Assembly: GCA_026225945.1 (NCBI GenBank)
Contig: JAMJFZ010000770.1
Coordinates: 1,551,501 to 1,615,500 of the forward strand
DNA from: Cricetomys ansorgei
Lineage: Eukaryota; Chordata; Mammalia; Rodentia; Nesomyidae
DNA: 64,000 bases
Reading direction: 5' to 3'
A program made the translations under genes and the position numbers. Shown piece after piece: positions 1 through 15,019 of this stretch. The notes beneath the pieces were generated by a model that was not told the DNA's origin, ran no database searches, and saw only the letters and a program-made list of their open reading frames with translations. Every line of letters starts with the position of its first letter. Positions within the stretch are counted from its first letter, which is position 1.

Positions 1-3000
1 GGACTTTTGATCTGCCAAGGTGGCCACTACTTTAGCTCTGGAAGCCCCTGCTAAGTTTTGATTCCCAGTGATATCTTCTGTGTAATTTCTCAGAGTTGCT
101 AAGGCAAAATGTATATACTTGGTGCATTCCAATTGAAAATTTATTCTATCACCATTCTAGATGCCAAAAGTCTAAAGACTAGCTGTCAGCAGGACTATAT
201 GTCCTCTAGTGGCTTTAGGAAAGAATCCTTCCTTGCCTCTTGTAGCTTGTGATATCCCTAGGCAGTCACTGGCTTTTCTTAGAGCAGAGTATCAATCTCT
301 AACTCTATCTTACAATGGCTTCTCTTCCTCTCTCTTTCTTATTCTCTTCAGTTTCTCATCAAAATATTTTTTTTACTGGATTTGAATTTTACCCAGATAA
401 TCCAGGATAATTTTTATCCAACATTCTTAATTTAATTATATCTGCAAAGTCCCCCTTTCCAAAAAATTGAGGGATTTGGTTTTCATTTCTTTTTGTTCCA
501 GACATATAATTCAAATACTTCAAACCAGCTCACAGAACATAAACTAGACAGTAGGAAGTTCAGTTTGACAGGAAGTGCTCACAGGCGCACTGACTCTCAA
601 CTCTCATAATAGGTTAGAAGTTCTGCCATTCTCAGGGAACCAACGGAGATTTGTTCTTTGAGGGTGCTTCAGAGCTTGTCTCCATCTAAACCTCCTAGGC
701 AGGATCTAACTCTGCCCTGCTGCCGATGGTCCTTGTGACCCTCAAGTTCAGGCAAAATGTGCAGCCAGGTAATGGCTATCCAGACATACTGTTGAATGCC
801 AACACTGTTACTGCCCTCGGTCAAATCCATCTCTTTCCAAGGCAACACTCCTCTTCTTTCCTCCATCCCAGAGAACATCCCTTTTTTCCCCCCTGAAAAT
901 AACTCAGGCTGCAGTCTATAGGAAAACTGGAACAGAAGTGGGCTGTGTGGCTGCAGAAGGCTTAAGACAGACATCAGAGATGAAAAACTATTCGCATATC
1001 ATAAATTTAGTGATGTACCAGATGAACATGTTGGTTTCTGAAGGCCCATTGGGTTGGATGGGTCAAGGGCATCTTAACATTGTGAGGCAATGATGAAGGC
1101 TCCAAGGACGCACTCAAAGGCAATGAGATACCAAGGTGACTTTGACAGGATAGGAAGTATGAGAAAGCCATTCCAGGAGCCTGAAGAGTGCATGGTTTAT
1201 TCCAGAGGAGTTGAGTGGGCAAGACCAGCTAGAGATCACCTTCCAAGGATACTGAGGAGGAATGAGCAGAATTTGACTGGGGCCTATAATACCACAAGTG
1301 CCACAATTCCACAAGTTCAGGGAATGTGGAGGGAGATTACAACAACCATGCATGGATGATAACAGTTTCATCTCTATTGAGATCTTTCTTTCAAAAGTTT
1401 GGGAATCTTGTTGTTAGTTGTTTTGTGTTTAATGCGTCTAATGCAGGTGCTTTAGACAGACAATATGAGTGCAGTTTGACAAAAATATTGGGTACAGAAT
1501 GTTCTCTTATCTTGTTTGAAAAATAAACATTATATTTCATATGTTCTTTTTAGAGACAAAGGTTATTTTCAGAACAGAAGAGCTGAGATAAATGGGGAAT
1601 TATGTACTTTCTCCTTGCAGACCTAAGGCTGATTTTACTGTGAATGAGGAGGCAAATTTCACCTTGCAAAAGCTTTGGGTTTCCTAGGGAAATGACAGAC
1701 AAGACTTGGCAGTAGGAAGCCCTAAACATAAAAGATTGAGCAAATTGTTGGGGGAAAATTGTTAGCAATAAAGTTAAAGACTGGTAAAAGAGAAATGAAA
1801 GTTTTCTTTAAGTTTTATCATGAAGCTTAATTTGATTCATCAAAAATCTTGGAACACTTAGGTGTCATTTCAATTAGCATAACACTCTGCTGGCAAAGGG
1901 AAAAACCAGTGAACGGCAGAAAGAAAATTGAGTGTCACATGGAGCCCAGGTTTCCTCTAAACTCAGTTTCATTTCCGATATGGGCTTGTGTCCATGGTGT
2001 AGGGTCTATGATAAGGGGATGACTTGTTACTCAGGATGAGAAATGAGGAAAATCTGGACTGAGAATAGTCTCTTTAGAATAGAGATGGAAAGTTCAGGAA
2101 ACCAAGGTGAGCCTGCAGCTGATTGCAAGGAAGTGAGAATTACTTTGTGGTTCTTTTCTCAGACTCTAATAAGGTGACAATCACCACAGAGATGAAGAAA
2201 TTGAAGCAAGGGGAGGCTGGCAGCTTGCTTTCCATCATGTTTAATTTACCTTGTCAACAATGCATCATTTTCCTATAAGCCCAGGGTAGAATTGGAAGGA
2301 GGGAACAGGCCAGCCTGGGTGTCAGCTGCTTCCCAACACAAGGAATTGGAAGTCATGGGAATATGTGACAGGTCCGAATTCTGAGAGCAAGAGCATTGCT
2401 AGGTTCTTGGGCATTCCTATTTATTTTATCTTTACAGAAAGCTGAGGTAATGTTTATTGACAATTGGGACCCATCACACCCAAATTCTGACTTTCCTTCA
2501 ATGTCCACTTACTAAGTATGACACACAACTATTTCAAAATATTTTCCATAGATGTTAGACGTGGCACATAGGACTATACGAAACTTCTCATTAATAAAAA
2601 ATAATTTTTATGGAGACTTACTACCTTGGACCACAAGATCTTCATCTTGTATATAAAAAACTTTATATGTTTCCAATTCTAAATTATCTGATCAATTAGC
2701 TTCAAATAACACTACAGTTTGACACAACTCATAATTTTAAATCACTTAAAAATAATGCTGTAACAGCAGGGATACAAAGGTTCATTATGCAATATCATTT
2801 CATTTTCTTTGGTTTTGCTAAAATTCACATATATTTTCAGCAGAATGCTATGAGTTTACCTAGTGCCTTAAAATCAAGGAATTCACATATATACAAGTTT
2901 TCATTTATTGGCTGCTTGCATGTCTAAACATGTCTACAGTGTTTGACTATAGCAATGTTCATCATAGTGTCCATGCTTCTGTGGGATAGTTGCCAGGCTT

Positions 3001-3102
3001 AACATATTCACACCTTTATTTTATGCCCCTATTAACAAACACAGCACAAATTAGAAATTTATGTGAAAAAGCAGAGAATAATATGATACTTTAGATGATT
3101 AA
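1..3102. other. Intron sequence, mostly unrecognised
   Basis: Part of the Nalcn intron downstream of the pore exon. The only repeat-like text I recognise is at about 395-480, described separately. Short open frames occur on both strands but show no family resemblance or splice context. Confidence 0.6.
395..480 (+). repeat. Fragment of an ancient mammalian interspersed repeat
   Basis: The text resembling 'acccagataatccaggataa' followed by 'cttaatttaattatatctgc' matches a phrase common to an old repeat present across placental mammals. I do not trust a family name from memory. The copy is short and diverged. Confidence 0.4.
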
Positions 3103-3283
3103 GGATTTTTTTTATGTGTCTGAATGTTTTGCCTATACCTCTGTATGTATATGTACTGTCAGAGGAGGCAGGAAAAGGGCATTGGATCCTTTAGAACTGT
3201 AATGTGAGCTCTGGAAACTGAACCTGGGTTCTCTTCAAGAGCAACTAGTGCTCTTAACCACTGATCCATTATTTCTCTAATCT
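3103..3283 (-). repeat. B2/B3-type SINE
   Basis: In minus orientation, 'aagagcactagttgctcttg' and 'acccaggttcagtttccaga' follow the tRNA-derived B2/B3 body. The T-rich run at 3109-3116 marks its A-rich tail on the minus strand. The copy is diverged. Confidence 0.7.
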
Positions 3284-3784
3284 TGCATATCCAATTCTTT
3301 ATCTCCTTACATTAAAATGCCCATTTCAAAGATAGTTTTTGCACTGACAATAGCTTTTTTGTGGAAAATGGTGCATATCAGGTCTTGAAGTCTGGGAAGT
3401 CTCTATGAATTTTCAGGGAGTGAGTCCTAGGAGTTAGATTGCTGAAAGATACACAGATAGGGATAGGGGCCACAGCTAGATAAAGAAGTAAACTTCTGGC
3501 TTCTTTCTCACCCTGACAGGAGACAAAGGCTTGGCAGGCTTTTTGTCTTCCTTCTCCTTGAAGTTCAAGAAAATATTTACCCAAAGCTGTGGGCTTATCA
3601 GCTTCCCTTTAAACAGACCAATCCTAAATCAGAAGAAGGAGACAGCTATTCTAGCACTTCTAAGACTCTTAAAACTCAGCCTTTCAGTAGAGGCCAGACT
3701 TCCATCTTCCAAAATCCTCCTCTCTTTTGCAAAGGGTCTTTCTTTCTGTATGTCTTGGTGTGTGTGTGCAAATGATTGTGTGTT

Positions 3785-3950
3785 GTGTGTGTGAGTATGG
3801 GTATGTGAGTGTTTTCTTACCCCTAGTTAAAGCCTTTCTTCATTGGCTGATTCTATCAGCTCTGTTTGTGCGTGTGGGTGTGCGTGTGCGTGTGTTTTCT
3901 CACCCCTATTTAGAACCTTTCTTCACTGGCTGATTCTGTTTGCTCTGTCT
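3785..3950 (+). repeat. Imperfect 83-bp tandem duplication with TG-rich part
   Basis: Two adjacent units of 83 bp each hold a TG-rich stretch, then 'ttttcttacccctag' or 'ttttctcacccctat', then 'cattggctgattct' or 'cactggctgattct'. Matching landmarks are offset by exactly 83 bp (3812 and 3895; 3841 and 3924). The units differ at several sites, so the duplication is not recent. Upstream 3757-3784 is also TG-rich. Confidence 0.85.
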
Positions 3951-6900
3951 GAGACATTCCCTGCTGAAAGCTGTTTGGCTTGAGATTTTTTTTTCTGCCT
4001 TTTAATTATTTGACTGCAAGATGAACCGGATTAAGACCTCTAGACAATAAAAGAAGGAAGGACACAAGGACATACTGGTGGAATTTTGAGCTTTGGATAT
4101 TTAAAGCGATTTTTTCTAGATTTAGCATAGCTTCTGCCCAAGTGTCACCCATATGTCTGGCTACTGTCCTATCCCTTAGGATTCTTTCTTCTCCAGCTCT
4201 TCCTTCCATTTCTTAGAGTCCATATTTGTTCTGGGTTAGAGATTTTCTGTGAAATTACCTGAGCCAATGGTTTGGAACATTGTTAAGTTTATGCATTTAT
4301 TTTATAAATTCATATACTTGTTAAGTTTTGTACATTTATGGCATATAGAGTTGCTTTTCTTCCATTTGTCCACACTAAATTTCAGGAAAATCCAAATAAA
4401 TGATGAGAGTAGTCTTGCTAACAAGTATAATTTTCTCAATTACTCTGTCCATCACACCAATGTCTATGTATCAGACTCACCTTTGAGATAGCATTATACA
4501 GATGCTGAAGTTTAAAGCTTCTTTTTAAAAGAAGCCAGATACATCATTGAGAATGGATTGACTTGACTGAGAAATCTGTCACTGTAGCAACATACCCCAC
4601 TTTGTTTTAAAGCTGCATGTTGTAATGACCCACTCTAAACACATTTCCCTTTCTCTTTTAATTTTTTTGTTTCTTTTTACTGTTTCATATAAAGTAAAGG
4701 TAACCCTTTTGCTGAAATGTCACCATTAATGTTAATTCTTTATTTATGGTGAAACTCAATGGTGTTACTTATCATTTTCCTTTTCCGTGTATAACAGAAG
4801 CACAGCAGGAAACTGACACGCCTCACACCTTGTATTTGCTTTCTCCCTTTAGCATTTATATCCACACTATCCTGAGCTTTCTTGTTGTTTGTAGTATAAA
4901 ACAATTTCACTTTATATGGGTCAAAAAACAGTCAAATGTAATCAGAGCAGTGTAAAATGGGGTATGCTCAACACAGATGCACTTTTAAATCATTTAATTT
5001 ACACTTTCAAATGCACATCGCTGTTAGCAAAACATGACTATTCACAGCAAGCTGCTGCTACCAAGGCAAAATCAAGAGATTGCTGTGTTAATTTTGGCAC
5101 TTCAAAGGTAACGAAAAGACTATCCACAATGAACGCTTAATTATGTTTTCTCTCCTTTCAGTATTCACATCACAGGGCTTTCTTTTGAGACAATAATAAA
5201 GGAGAGGGGAAAAGAAAACACCAAAGGGGAGGAAAAAGAAAATCTTTTCAACTGTTTAAATCTTCTACGGTCCTTATCCCCAATTCACCAACGAAAATGG
5301 TTGAAAAGATACATTCAACAAGCATTTGACAAACTACATCCACTTTGGACAGAAATGCTGAACACAAACCTGGCAGAAGAGAGCATTCAAAAGGACAATA
5401 GATAATAGTGATGAACATGCTTTTGCTGTATACTGGAGCTTGATTGTCATTGTGAGTAGACAAATTGGTGCCCCTGGTGCATGCAACGCCTTAGCCTGTT
5501 GCTATTCCAGAGCTAGCTGTAGCCAAATTTTATTTTTTTCCGACTTTGCTCATGCATGACCCAGAGAAATCTAGGTCAGGAACGCTCCAGGTTGGTGGCA
5601 CTACTAATCAGTATGGACTAAAAGACTAATTACTCATTAGAGTTTGTACATGCACATTTCTGTCAACTTCCTCTCAAACTGAGTTGAGTTGCTTTTTTGA
5701 AATACTTACTAGAGGAAACAAATAACTTAACAAAAATGCGCATTTTAACATAAATTCAAGCTCCTGTGAAATAGAGTTCACTTATAACAGTTTTTTCCCT
5801 ATTACACAAGCCCATATGTATATGTTGATATATTGATCTAAAAACTATCTCTGAAAATAATTGATGAATTAATAATCATCACTAGCTTTTTGAATGGCCA
5901 CATTTAAGAGTTTACACATGAGGTCGATGTGGAAGAACCAGGAAGCACAAGCTGACCATGTGGGTGCTGACCATACAACATGGAACTGGGTGCTATGGCT
6001 TTAAATTAGTTCTTGAATGAAGGCCCTACATGGTTACCGATGTGTTTGTGTTAGCTAGTGTCACTTTCTGAGTAGTTGGGAGACCTAACTAGTTTTGGTT
6101 AAGATCTTTTCTACTTTGAGGCTTTTACATATAGTTGTAGAGATTCAGTATAGCCATGCTAAGTGAATCAGGGATAATAAAGCACACTTTAGTGACTGTC
6201 ATTCTAAGAGTATTCAGATAATGAAAAAAAGTGGCTAATCATGTCTTTTGCAAAGTCTCTGTAAGATGGAGGGACATAAATGTTACTTTTGTTTATAATT
6301 TAGTGACAATGTTTTCTTTCACTGAGCTAATTAAGTCATTAAGACTTTATTTATAAATTTAAAAGTTTAATCAGATAAACTTTTGCCATGTATTTAATAA
6401 CCAGAGAAACCCAAATATATTAATGCATTAAAATTCTCACATAAATATAGTGGAATGGTTTTATTTAACCATTTCATCTAACATTTACTACATCTAAATT
6501 TTAAGTCAGGATGAGTTAAAAATCTGATAAAAAAAGTAAAAGTTTAAATCATAAGAATATACAGGAGAGTATCTTTATGATCTCAGGGAAAGTATATTTT
6601 AAGCATGAGTTAAAAATAAATATAGACTATATTTTAAAAATGATTTTTTAGCCATTTTAAAATGTGTCAAAATAAATCATAGGCAAATTGGAAAAACAAA
6701 ATGTAATCAAAGAAGAGAGATTTTCAACAAATGTACTAGCTTGTGGGTTAAAATCCAAAATACATCACTCTAACAAATGTTGGAAAAGACAACCTAGTTC
6801 TTAAAAAACATGTTAAGCAAATAACTGGGTAAGTCATTGAGAAGATGGCCAATGAGAATGTATGGATTTTTTCCCTCAATAGTCACAATAATGTAAAAAT

Positions 6901-9179
6901 GCAAGTTAATGCAAAACAATGTACTGTTCACTGGCAAGAGTAGAAAATACCTAAAAAAAATTTTAAAAAAGAATACACTATGAAGCATAAGTGAGCATGC
7001 AAGAGCAGAGGAATTTGGAACCATTATACCTCGGAGGGTAAATAACTGTGGTCTCCTTTTAGATTACGGGCCTGTCACTTTTATCATATAGTAAAATACT
7101 TCAGGCTTGGAGGACCTAAGGACATCATCAAGGTTCGTATGTGAGTACCTAGTTATGTAACCATGTAAAGATGCAGAAACCATTTGTTACTCATAGGCTG
7201 TATAAATCTGGATGGTGAACCAGATTTAGTATTTGGCTTGGGAGATTCCTGGTATAGACTACTGAGGCAAGATCCAAACCTGGGCATAGATACTAGAGGA
7301 CGTCTCATGTGAATGTATACAATGTATTGATTCTAGCCTTTGGAAAACAGCAACTGTCATTGGGGAAGAAGACTAATAACTGTATATTCTAATGGAATAG
7401 GAATTCTAATAGTAATTAGCTTCATATATGTTAAGATAAAAAGAATATTAGTAATAAATATAATTGCAGAATATATATTGATCTTGATAGATACTCTGAG
7501 AATAATTTCTCTTAATGACATATCAGGAAAGGAACACACGGCCACATATAGTTTGCTTTCAGTATGGTGTATGTCACCCAGGGATGGCTGCCAGCACATG
7601 TAATAAAATGTATTAATAATAATCCTCTAATTTAATAATACAAAGGATATTTAAGATAACAACTTTGAATTAAAACATTATATGTTTTAATAAATGTTTT
7701 CGTCCATTTGAAGACTTTTGTTTTTGCATTTCAACCACTCTAAAATAGGACTGAGCCTTGCCATTGGTCAAAGAATCTCTAGCAATGCAAAAATAGCTAA
7801 TATAGACATGGAACTTTGGGACCTATTTGTATTAGGTATTATTATTCTTACTTTCAGGTATGGTCCAGTACAACATTGAAGAAAGTTAACTGGTGCTTGT
7901 GAAGCACCATTTCTGGTGACCAGTAAAACTATACTAGGTCTCTGGACTCCCACCCCATGCTCTTTTCTGCACCCTATTTACCAAACTGCTTTTTGTTGAC
8001 ACAAAGACTTTTTAATTCCTGATTGCTTTATAGAGTTCAAAAAATGTCAATAAAACATCAAATGATTTCAAAGCTTTTTAACTTAAAAATTTAAAAATTA
8101 TAATGAAAAATGGGAATATATGTTTCAGGCACACACATAAATCAACAGAAGAAAGGATGCAATTAAACGTAGACTTTCAGGTTGGTTTCCTTACATTCTG
8201 AAGCTCATGCATCTTTGAGTGTGTTTAAGTAACAGTTAATAATTAATGTCATATTTGGGTTTCATAAATATTTTTGGTTGCCTGAGAAGGCTATGTGAAC
8301 ATTTTAATGTCAGTGCTCCCTGTAGAATTTTAGTTAAAAATTGCTTTCCTATAATGATGGGTACAGTTTCTCTTGGCTTTTATCCTTTATGACTCTGACT
8401 TATTCAAATCTATTTCTGAGTGTGATAATTTGCAATGAGGATAGCAAACATGTATATTATCTTAGTGGGAAAATAAATAGATTGTCATAAGGTAACTAGA
8501 TTAATTATTTACACATATTGTTAATATTTATTAAATCCACCCTGCATTTAACCTTTGGTTAATAGTCTGCAAGCTACTCCAGTGCCAGAGTGATTTAAAA
8601 ACATGGTAGGTACTTACTAAACACTAGCAAAATGCGTTAGTGAATGAATGAGTGGATGAGTGACACAAGGTTAAACATGCTGGAAGGGAGGGTGCAAAAA
8701 TCCTAGCAATAACGCACATGTTCCAGCACAGCCATACACCAGCTCCTGTAGCCAGGCCTCCATCTCCACTGTCCAGTGTTCTTAGCTCTTGTGAAAATCT
8801 ACAAAGTCGACTCCATGTAAACAAGGTCAAGACTATTTTATACGATTTACCATTTGAACCTATGACTTTATGCTACTTAACCAAGTATCTGGTTTGATGG
8901 GCGTGTGTTAATTTTGAAAACCTTTGTCTACAGTAGAGGCCACTTCTAAATTATCACATGTAACGTCTCAGGTACTTACTCAATTCATAAGTATTTAGAA
9001 TTAGAAGGACATTACAGGTGGCAAGTAGTCTGTTTTATTTGAGTGAGTCTTTTGTCAAGGTTGAACTTGATTTTGACATGCTCAATAACTACTTTTAACT
9101 TCATTATCTAAGGGGCAACAAGCAGGCACAATACTTCAGCTTTTAAGACCAACCAGAGGTGGGAATACTCTGACCACCA
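3951..9179. other. Intron sequence, AT-rich, no confident feature
   Basis: A long AT-rich stretch without exon, SINE or LINE text I can name, most AT-rich around 6300-6700 and 7400-7700. A faint MIR-like tail ('gtgaatgaatgagtgga') lies near 8590-8660. Unrecognised old repeats are likely. Confidence 0.55.
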
Positions 9180-9248
9180 TTTATACTCAGAGAAATATTG
9201 GGAAAATTCCTAAACTCCTCTGAGTCTCAGTTTCATCACTGACTACTT
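9180..9248 (+). repeat. MIR fragment interrupted by a hAT element
   Basis: The phrase 'ctcctctgagtctcagtttc' at about 9215-9235 is the conserved MIR core. The copy stops where the URR1-type element begins, suggesting that element landed in or beside an old MIR. Confidence 0.5.
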
Positions 9249-9446
9249 TAGTGGTTCTCAACCTTCCTAATGCTACAACCCCTTAATACAGTTCCTTGTG
9301 TTGTGGTGACCCCCCCCAAACATAAAATTATTTTTGTTGCTACTTTATAACTGTAATTTTGCTACTAAGTGGTGATGCCTCAGTTCTTAAGACCACAGAA
9401 ATATGTGTTTTTCTGATGGTGGCAACCCAGAGGTTGAGAACTGTTG
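9249..9446. mobile_element. URR1-type non-autonomous hAT DNA transposon
   Basis: A 198-bp element starting TAGTGGTTCTCAACCTTCC and ending AGGTTGAGAACTGTTG, that is, inverted termini around 'ggttctcaacct'. The interior ('aaaattatttttgttgctac', 'taactgtaattttgctact') matches the rodent URR1 family of the hAT-Charlie group as I recall it. It has no coding capacity. It is flanked by a perfect 8-bp direct repeat, gactactt, at 9241-9248 and 9447-9454, the length expected of hAT insertion. Confidence 0.9.
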
Positions 9447-9454
9447 GACTACTT

Positions 9455-10501
<1,047 letters not shown>

Positions 10502-10586
10502 CTACACAGGAAAAAAAAAAAAGGTGAGTTACACACTCTACTGTCCCACAGTGTAAGTTTAACCTGAATGCAATAAAGATTAGCCT

Positions 10587-10828
10587 ATGAGGGCTGGAGA
10601 AATGCCTCAGTGGTTAAAAGCACTGACTGTTGTTGCAGAAGATCCAGATTCAATTATCTGCATCCACATGACAGCTCACAACTGTCTATAACTCCAATAC
10701 CAGAGGATTCATTATTATCTTTTGGCCCCTGGAGGCACTGTACACATGTGGCACGCAAACACAAACAAAGCAAGACAACAATTCCTGCCCTCCAAAAACC
10801 CAAAACTAAAACCGAGAAATAAAGTAAA
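10587..10828 (+). repeat. B2 SINE
   Basis: Starts 'gagggctggagaaatgcctc' with 'agtggttaaaagcactgact', the B2 head derived from a tRNA with RNA polymerase III boxes. It continues through 'ccacatgacagctcacaact' and ends in an A-rich tail. It is antisense to Nalcn and begins only 86 bp upstream of the acceptor of the pore exon. Confidence 0.9.
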
Positions 10829-12054
10829 ATTAGCCTATGATGTTCAGCTGAGGACTTTGTAGTTGATATTATTGATCCTCTTCTGATCAATCAAGGGAAA
10901 TCAGTTCATGCAACATAGGAAAGAGCTCAGAACAAAGAATTAAACATTAAAGCAAACTCTTCAGCTTCAAAAACTAATTAAGTTGAATTAAAATTTGCTC
11001 TGTTGGGGTAAATACTGTTGAGAAACAAAAATTATCTTTGCTTACACAAAATTTGTTTATTTTTCCCTTTTAAGCAAATTACATTAACATTCCCAACAGA
11101 TTATTTATTTAAGTTTCCTGATGTTGTTAATACAAATGTATTATTTTTAAAGTGAATTACATTGTTTAAAGCATACAAGAGAATAATAACTTTAATTTTA
11201 TTTGTATGGTATCCATCTATCAAGTGACTTCTGCTACCATATTAGAAACATATGATGCCTTAAGAAAAAGGAATGTTTTTAAGGGATGCTTCCAGGCTGA
11301 GTAACTTAATGAAGACATGTTTTCCACGATATTTTTAAAGAATTTTTAAGGCACAGAGTCAAGATTACAGAAGAAGCCAAGACTAAAATGCCAGGACATT
11401 CCAAGAAAGCCAGGCAGGCTAGAAGGCTTATGTTCTTCCTGAAAAGAACTTTAGCTGTTCAGTTTGGAAATACCTTTCTAACTAAGTATATGGCTATGTG
11501 TCTTGCACCTATCAGTGGTCAGGAAACACTTCTTAAAGAGACTTTCTGATTATGTCTGGAGAAAGTTGACTCTACAACTGTTTTTATCTTCTCAGTACAG
11601 GAAACCATTAGTTGAGTATTGAGGGTCCAAGAACTCCAAGTCCAGGATAATAAACAGATGGCTTGAAGTCAAGATAAAAGCCTATGACTGACAGAGTTAA
11701 AGGGATTCCAAAGGTGATCTAATCTGACTCTTTCTTCTTGAAAGAGTCATGCTCAAAGATGATACCAGATTGGGTCAAACTCATTCTAATAAATGTTTAT
11801 GCTAGTAGAAGTAGTGGCCACGTATGATTCTCCAGCAATTAGGAAAGTCTGGGATCAGCTACTTCAAGGCCTAACCACAGTTGGTACCTCTTAAAGTATT
11901 TCTTGCTGAGAGCAAAGAACTTTTTCCAAAATGTAACTTTTAATGTTCAGAATACAGTAGGCACATTTGAATAGAAAATAATTAATTCTTAATTGAACTT
12001 CAAAAAATTACATTTATTTATTATATTGTATTATTATTACATGTATTTTATTAT
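10829..12054. other. Intron sequence, no recognised feature
   Basis: AT-rich sequence with no repeat family or coding pattern I can name. Confidence 0.5.
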
Positions 12055-12195
12055 ATCATTTATTTATTTATGTATCTGGTACATGTGCCATGGTGTGCAT
12101 CTGGAGGTCAGAAGGTAACATGGAGAGTCAGTTTCTCCTTCTGTCATGTGAGTCCCATTGAACTCAGGTCTTCAGGCTTGCCTGCCCACATTAAA
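12055..12195 (-). repeat. B2/B3-type SINE, partial
   Basis: The text 'tggtacatgtgccatggtgt' then 'ggaggtcagaaggtaacatg' and 'attgaactcaggtcttcagg' is the reverse complement of the B3-type body. The head is missing. Confidence 0.6.
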
Positions 12196-15019
12196 TGAGT
12201 CTTGAAGTGACTGATTTTTTTCCCCTCACACTTATACTTTGTCCATTTGTCGAGTACTTCTCTTGAGTTAGTCTTGCCTAGATTCCTTTATTTTATGAAG
12301 TTTATTTTCATGAAGATCTCAAGTACATTGCTATGGATAATTTACTCACAGAATTACCAGCAACACTGAAATACTCCCCTTGCTGGGCTGCATAAGGAAG
12401 TCATTCTCTGGAAACCTTAGCTTTAACTCACTCTAAAATCCTGACTCATATAACTTTGTAAATGTGTCAGCCTTATCACTGAGGACAATCATTTTCCATG
12501 TTTCTTCCTTTTTCCTCTGTTGGATATTTATAACATATAAACAGTACACATTCCAAAATGATTCACAAGAAAGAATCAGATTGCTCAATTTTCCCCACAA
12601 AGTTGCAACTTGTGAGAAAACTTGTGTACATTCCAGATTCAACAGCCAAAGGTATCACAATGTCTACTAGAGCAACACAAATTATATTGAACTTGGCTTT
12701 ATTTCTCCCAAAGTAACAAAATACCTTCTAGTTAATCTTAACAGATACCATTCTTGGAATTTTGAGACCAAAAATCTAGATCTACTTTTCAACTGTCTTG
12801 GTCACAAAACAAATTATATATTTAAACATACTACAGTAATTTTTGCCAACATCCAGCTTTTATGTATGCAATACGTATCCAGGAATATGGAACTGTGGGA
12901 TTGTTTCCTGCTGCTATGAGACAAACAGTGAGGGCAGGAGACTGGGGTAATCTGGGGTTCTTTTCAGGGCCTGGGGAAAAACCTTGAAATTTTGTACAGA
13001 TCACCTGAAGTGCACATATTATATCTGAGAGCAAAGCTTTTGGGTAAGGTGGGATTTGTGTACATATTATTGCTTATAAGTTGAGGAAAGAGGTAACATC
13101 ACTAAATACTTCTACTACAGCCTGAAATTAACTTGTGTTTTGTGTTGAAAGTCCTTTAGTTTTGTTGAGTTTGTACCCAGAAGTTCCAATTCAATGACAG
13201 TTTGAGACTGTGAGTCAAATACACTCATTGAGATTTTATGGCTAAGACACATGCACCTGGAGAAACCTGCTTATCATATGTGTTCCAAGAAAGATCATTG
13301 AAGGTTTAATGCATTGGGACTGAGATGAGTAAGACATGGTGTCATCTCCTAAAACATTATAAATAAAAGGGAAGAAAATGAATATGACCAAGGAAGCAGA
13401 GAATGAAAGCATGGTGTATTGGCAAAATATAACAGAGGACTGAGACGCCAGCATGGTGGGAGAGTGCCTGCCTAACATGCATGAAAAACACAACAAAGCT
13501 GTCATACTTGGTATTTTTTCAAATGTAACTTTAAAATTTCTAGAGGTCATAATTCTGCATTTCTTTCTTTGTTCACTGCAACATTACATATATATTCACC
13601 CATGGTTTATGCAATAGTTTTACAGTTTAGTATTACTGAACATGTCAAATCTGAAACAGGTTTTAGACCAGTTTAAATCTTAAATTTATTGTGAAATATG
13701 TAACAAGACAGGGATTAATTTTCATTCTTTCTTTACAATTGGTAATTATTTGATTGGGACAAATATAATTGAGTAGATCCATCTTTTATTCAATAACTTG
13801 AAATATCTTTGCCTACTCATATAGACATGGCTCCATTACTTTTATATTCTTTTCCAATATGCTATTTCATTTCTAAGTTGATTAGTAATTGTATACTTTA
13901 ATAACTTGTTGGGATATTAGTCCCTCTTAACAACCCTTTAGTATAAAAATTCATTTACATGTTTTTTCCCTAAAATATCCAGGTATTTATTCACTATGGT
14001 CACATAAGCTATTTAATAAAAACTTAAAATGTTTTCAAACTATTTTCAGTGTAGGAAAAGAAAATTTATTTCACTGATTGATCCTCCATGTATGATTCTG
14101 AAAAATGATCTCTTAATGTGTAATTCCTGCTCCTTTCTAGTGAGTTTGTTTTTAATGCTATTTTTGTAAAACCAGGGTTATATCATACAGTTTAAACTGT
14201 AAGTAACAAAGAAACATTATGATGGATTTCTTAACAAAAATCAAGTGACAATCTCAGGTGTGAATAGCATAATTCCCCTGTTTTTTCCCACGGGACATCA
14301 TTCTTAAATCAAGTTCACACTTCTCTTGATGCTACCTAGGTCCCTGTTCAGTATTTCTTGACTTAGTCTTTCCACACATAGGGATCTATTATGAAACAGG
14401 AACATTAAGTTCACACAAGACAACTCCCCATTTCCCTCAACTCTTCCTCAATTTTGCACTTAAACTATTATTTGCTCTATCAGACCCAAAGAACCCAACT
14501 TCTCCGTGCAATGTGTAAGGTGGAGACACTGGTCTGTTTACCACCTTTACCTCTTCACTTTCCCTGCCTTTTCCACTCATACAGTCATGTCCCTGAGTTT
14601 GATATTTGTGTTTTATCTTTTGTCTTTGTGTTTTAATAAACTGATAAACCATAGATCATTATTTAATATGTTGACTATGAAGATACTGTTCATTCACTAT
14701 TAAAAATAGCTAGATTATGTACTAAGATTCCATTTCCCACTTCAGAGCTCAGACAGAGCAGTAACAAAAGGTCAATGCTCAGAGTTAAATTGGGCTCCTT
14801 TCTTACTTTACATTAATCAGTCAGAATCTGGCTGAACTTATTTACACCACTTAACTATCTTTTTTGGTTCTGTTTATATTGAGATTGTTTATATGCCTCA
14901 TTGGGAAAAGAAATACATTCTTCTACCTAAGATGACTGCCAGATTCTCACACAATTTATCCATTACTTGGAAGAGATCCCATTTCTTCTATGCTTATAGC
15001 TGTTCCTTTTAGAACCTCC
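12196..15019. other. Intron sequence, no confident feature
   Basis: Mostly AT-rich and unrecognised. A short ID-like phrase ('agagtgcctgcctaacatgc') occurs near 13465. No exon signals in frame with Nalcn were seen. Confidence 0.5.
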
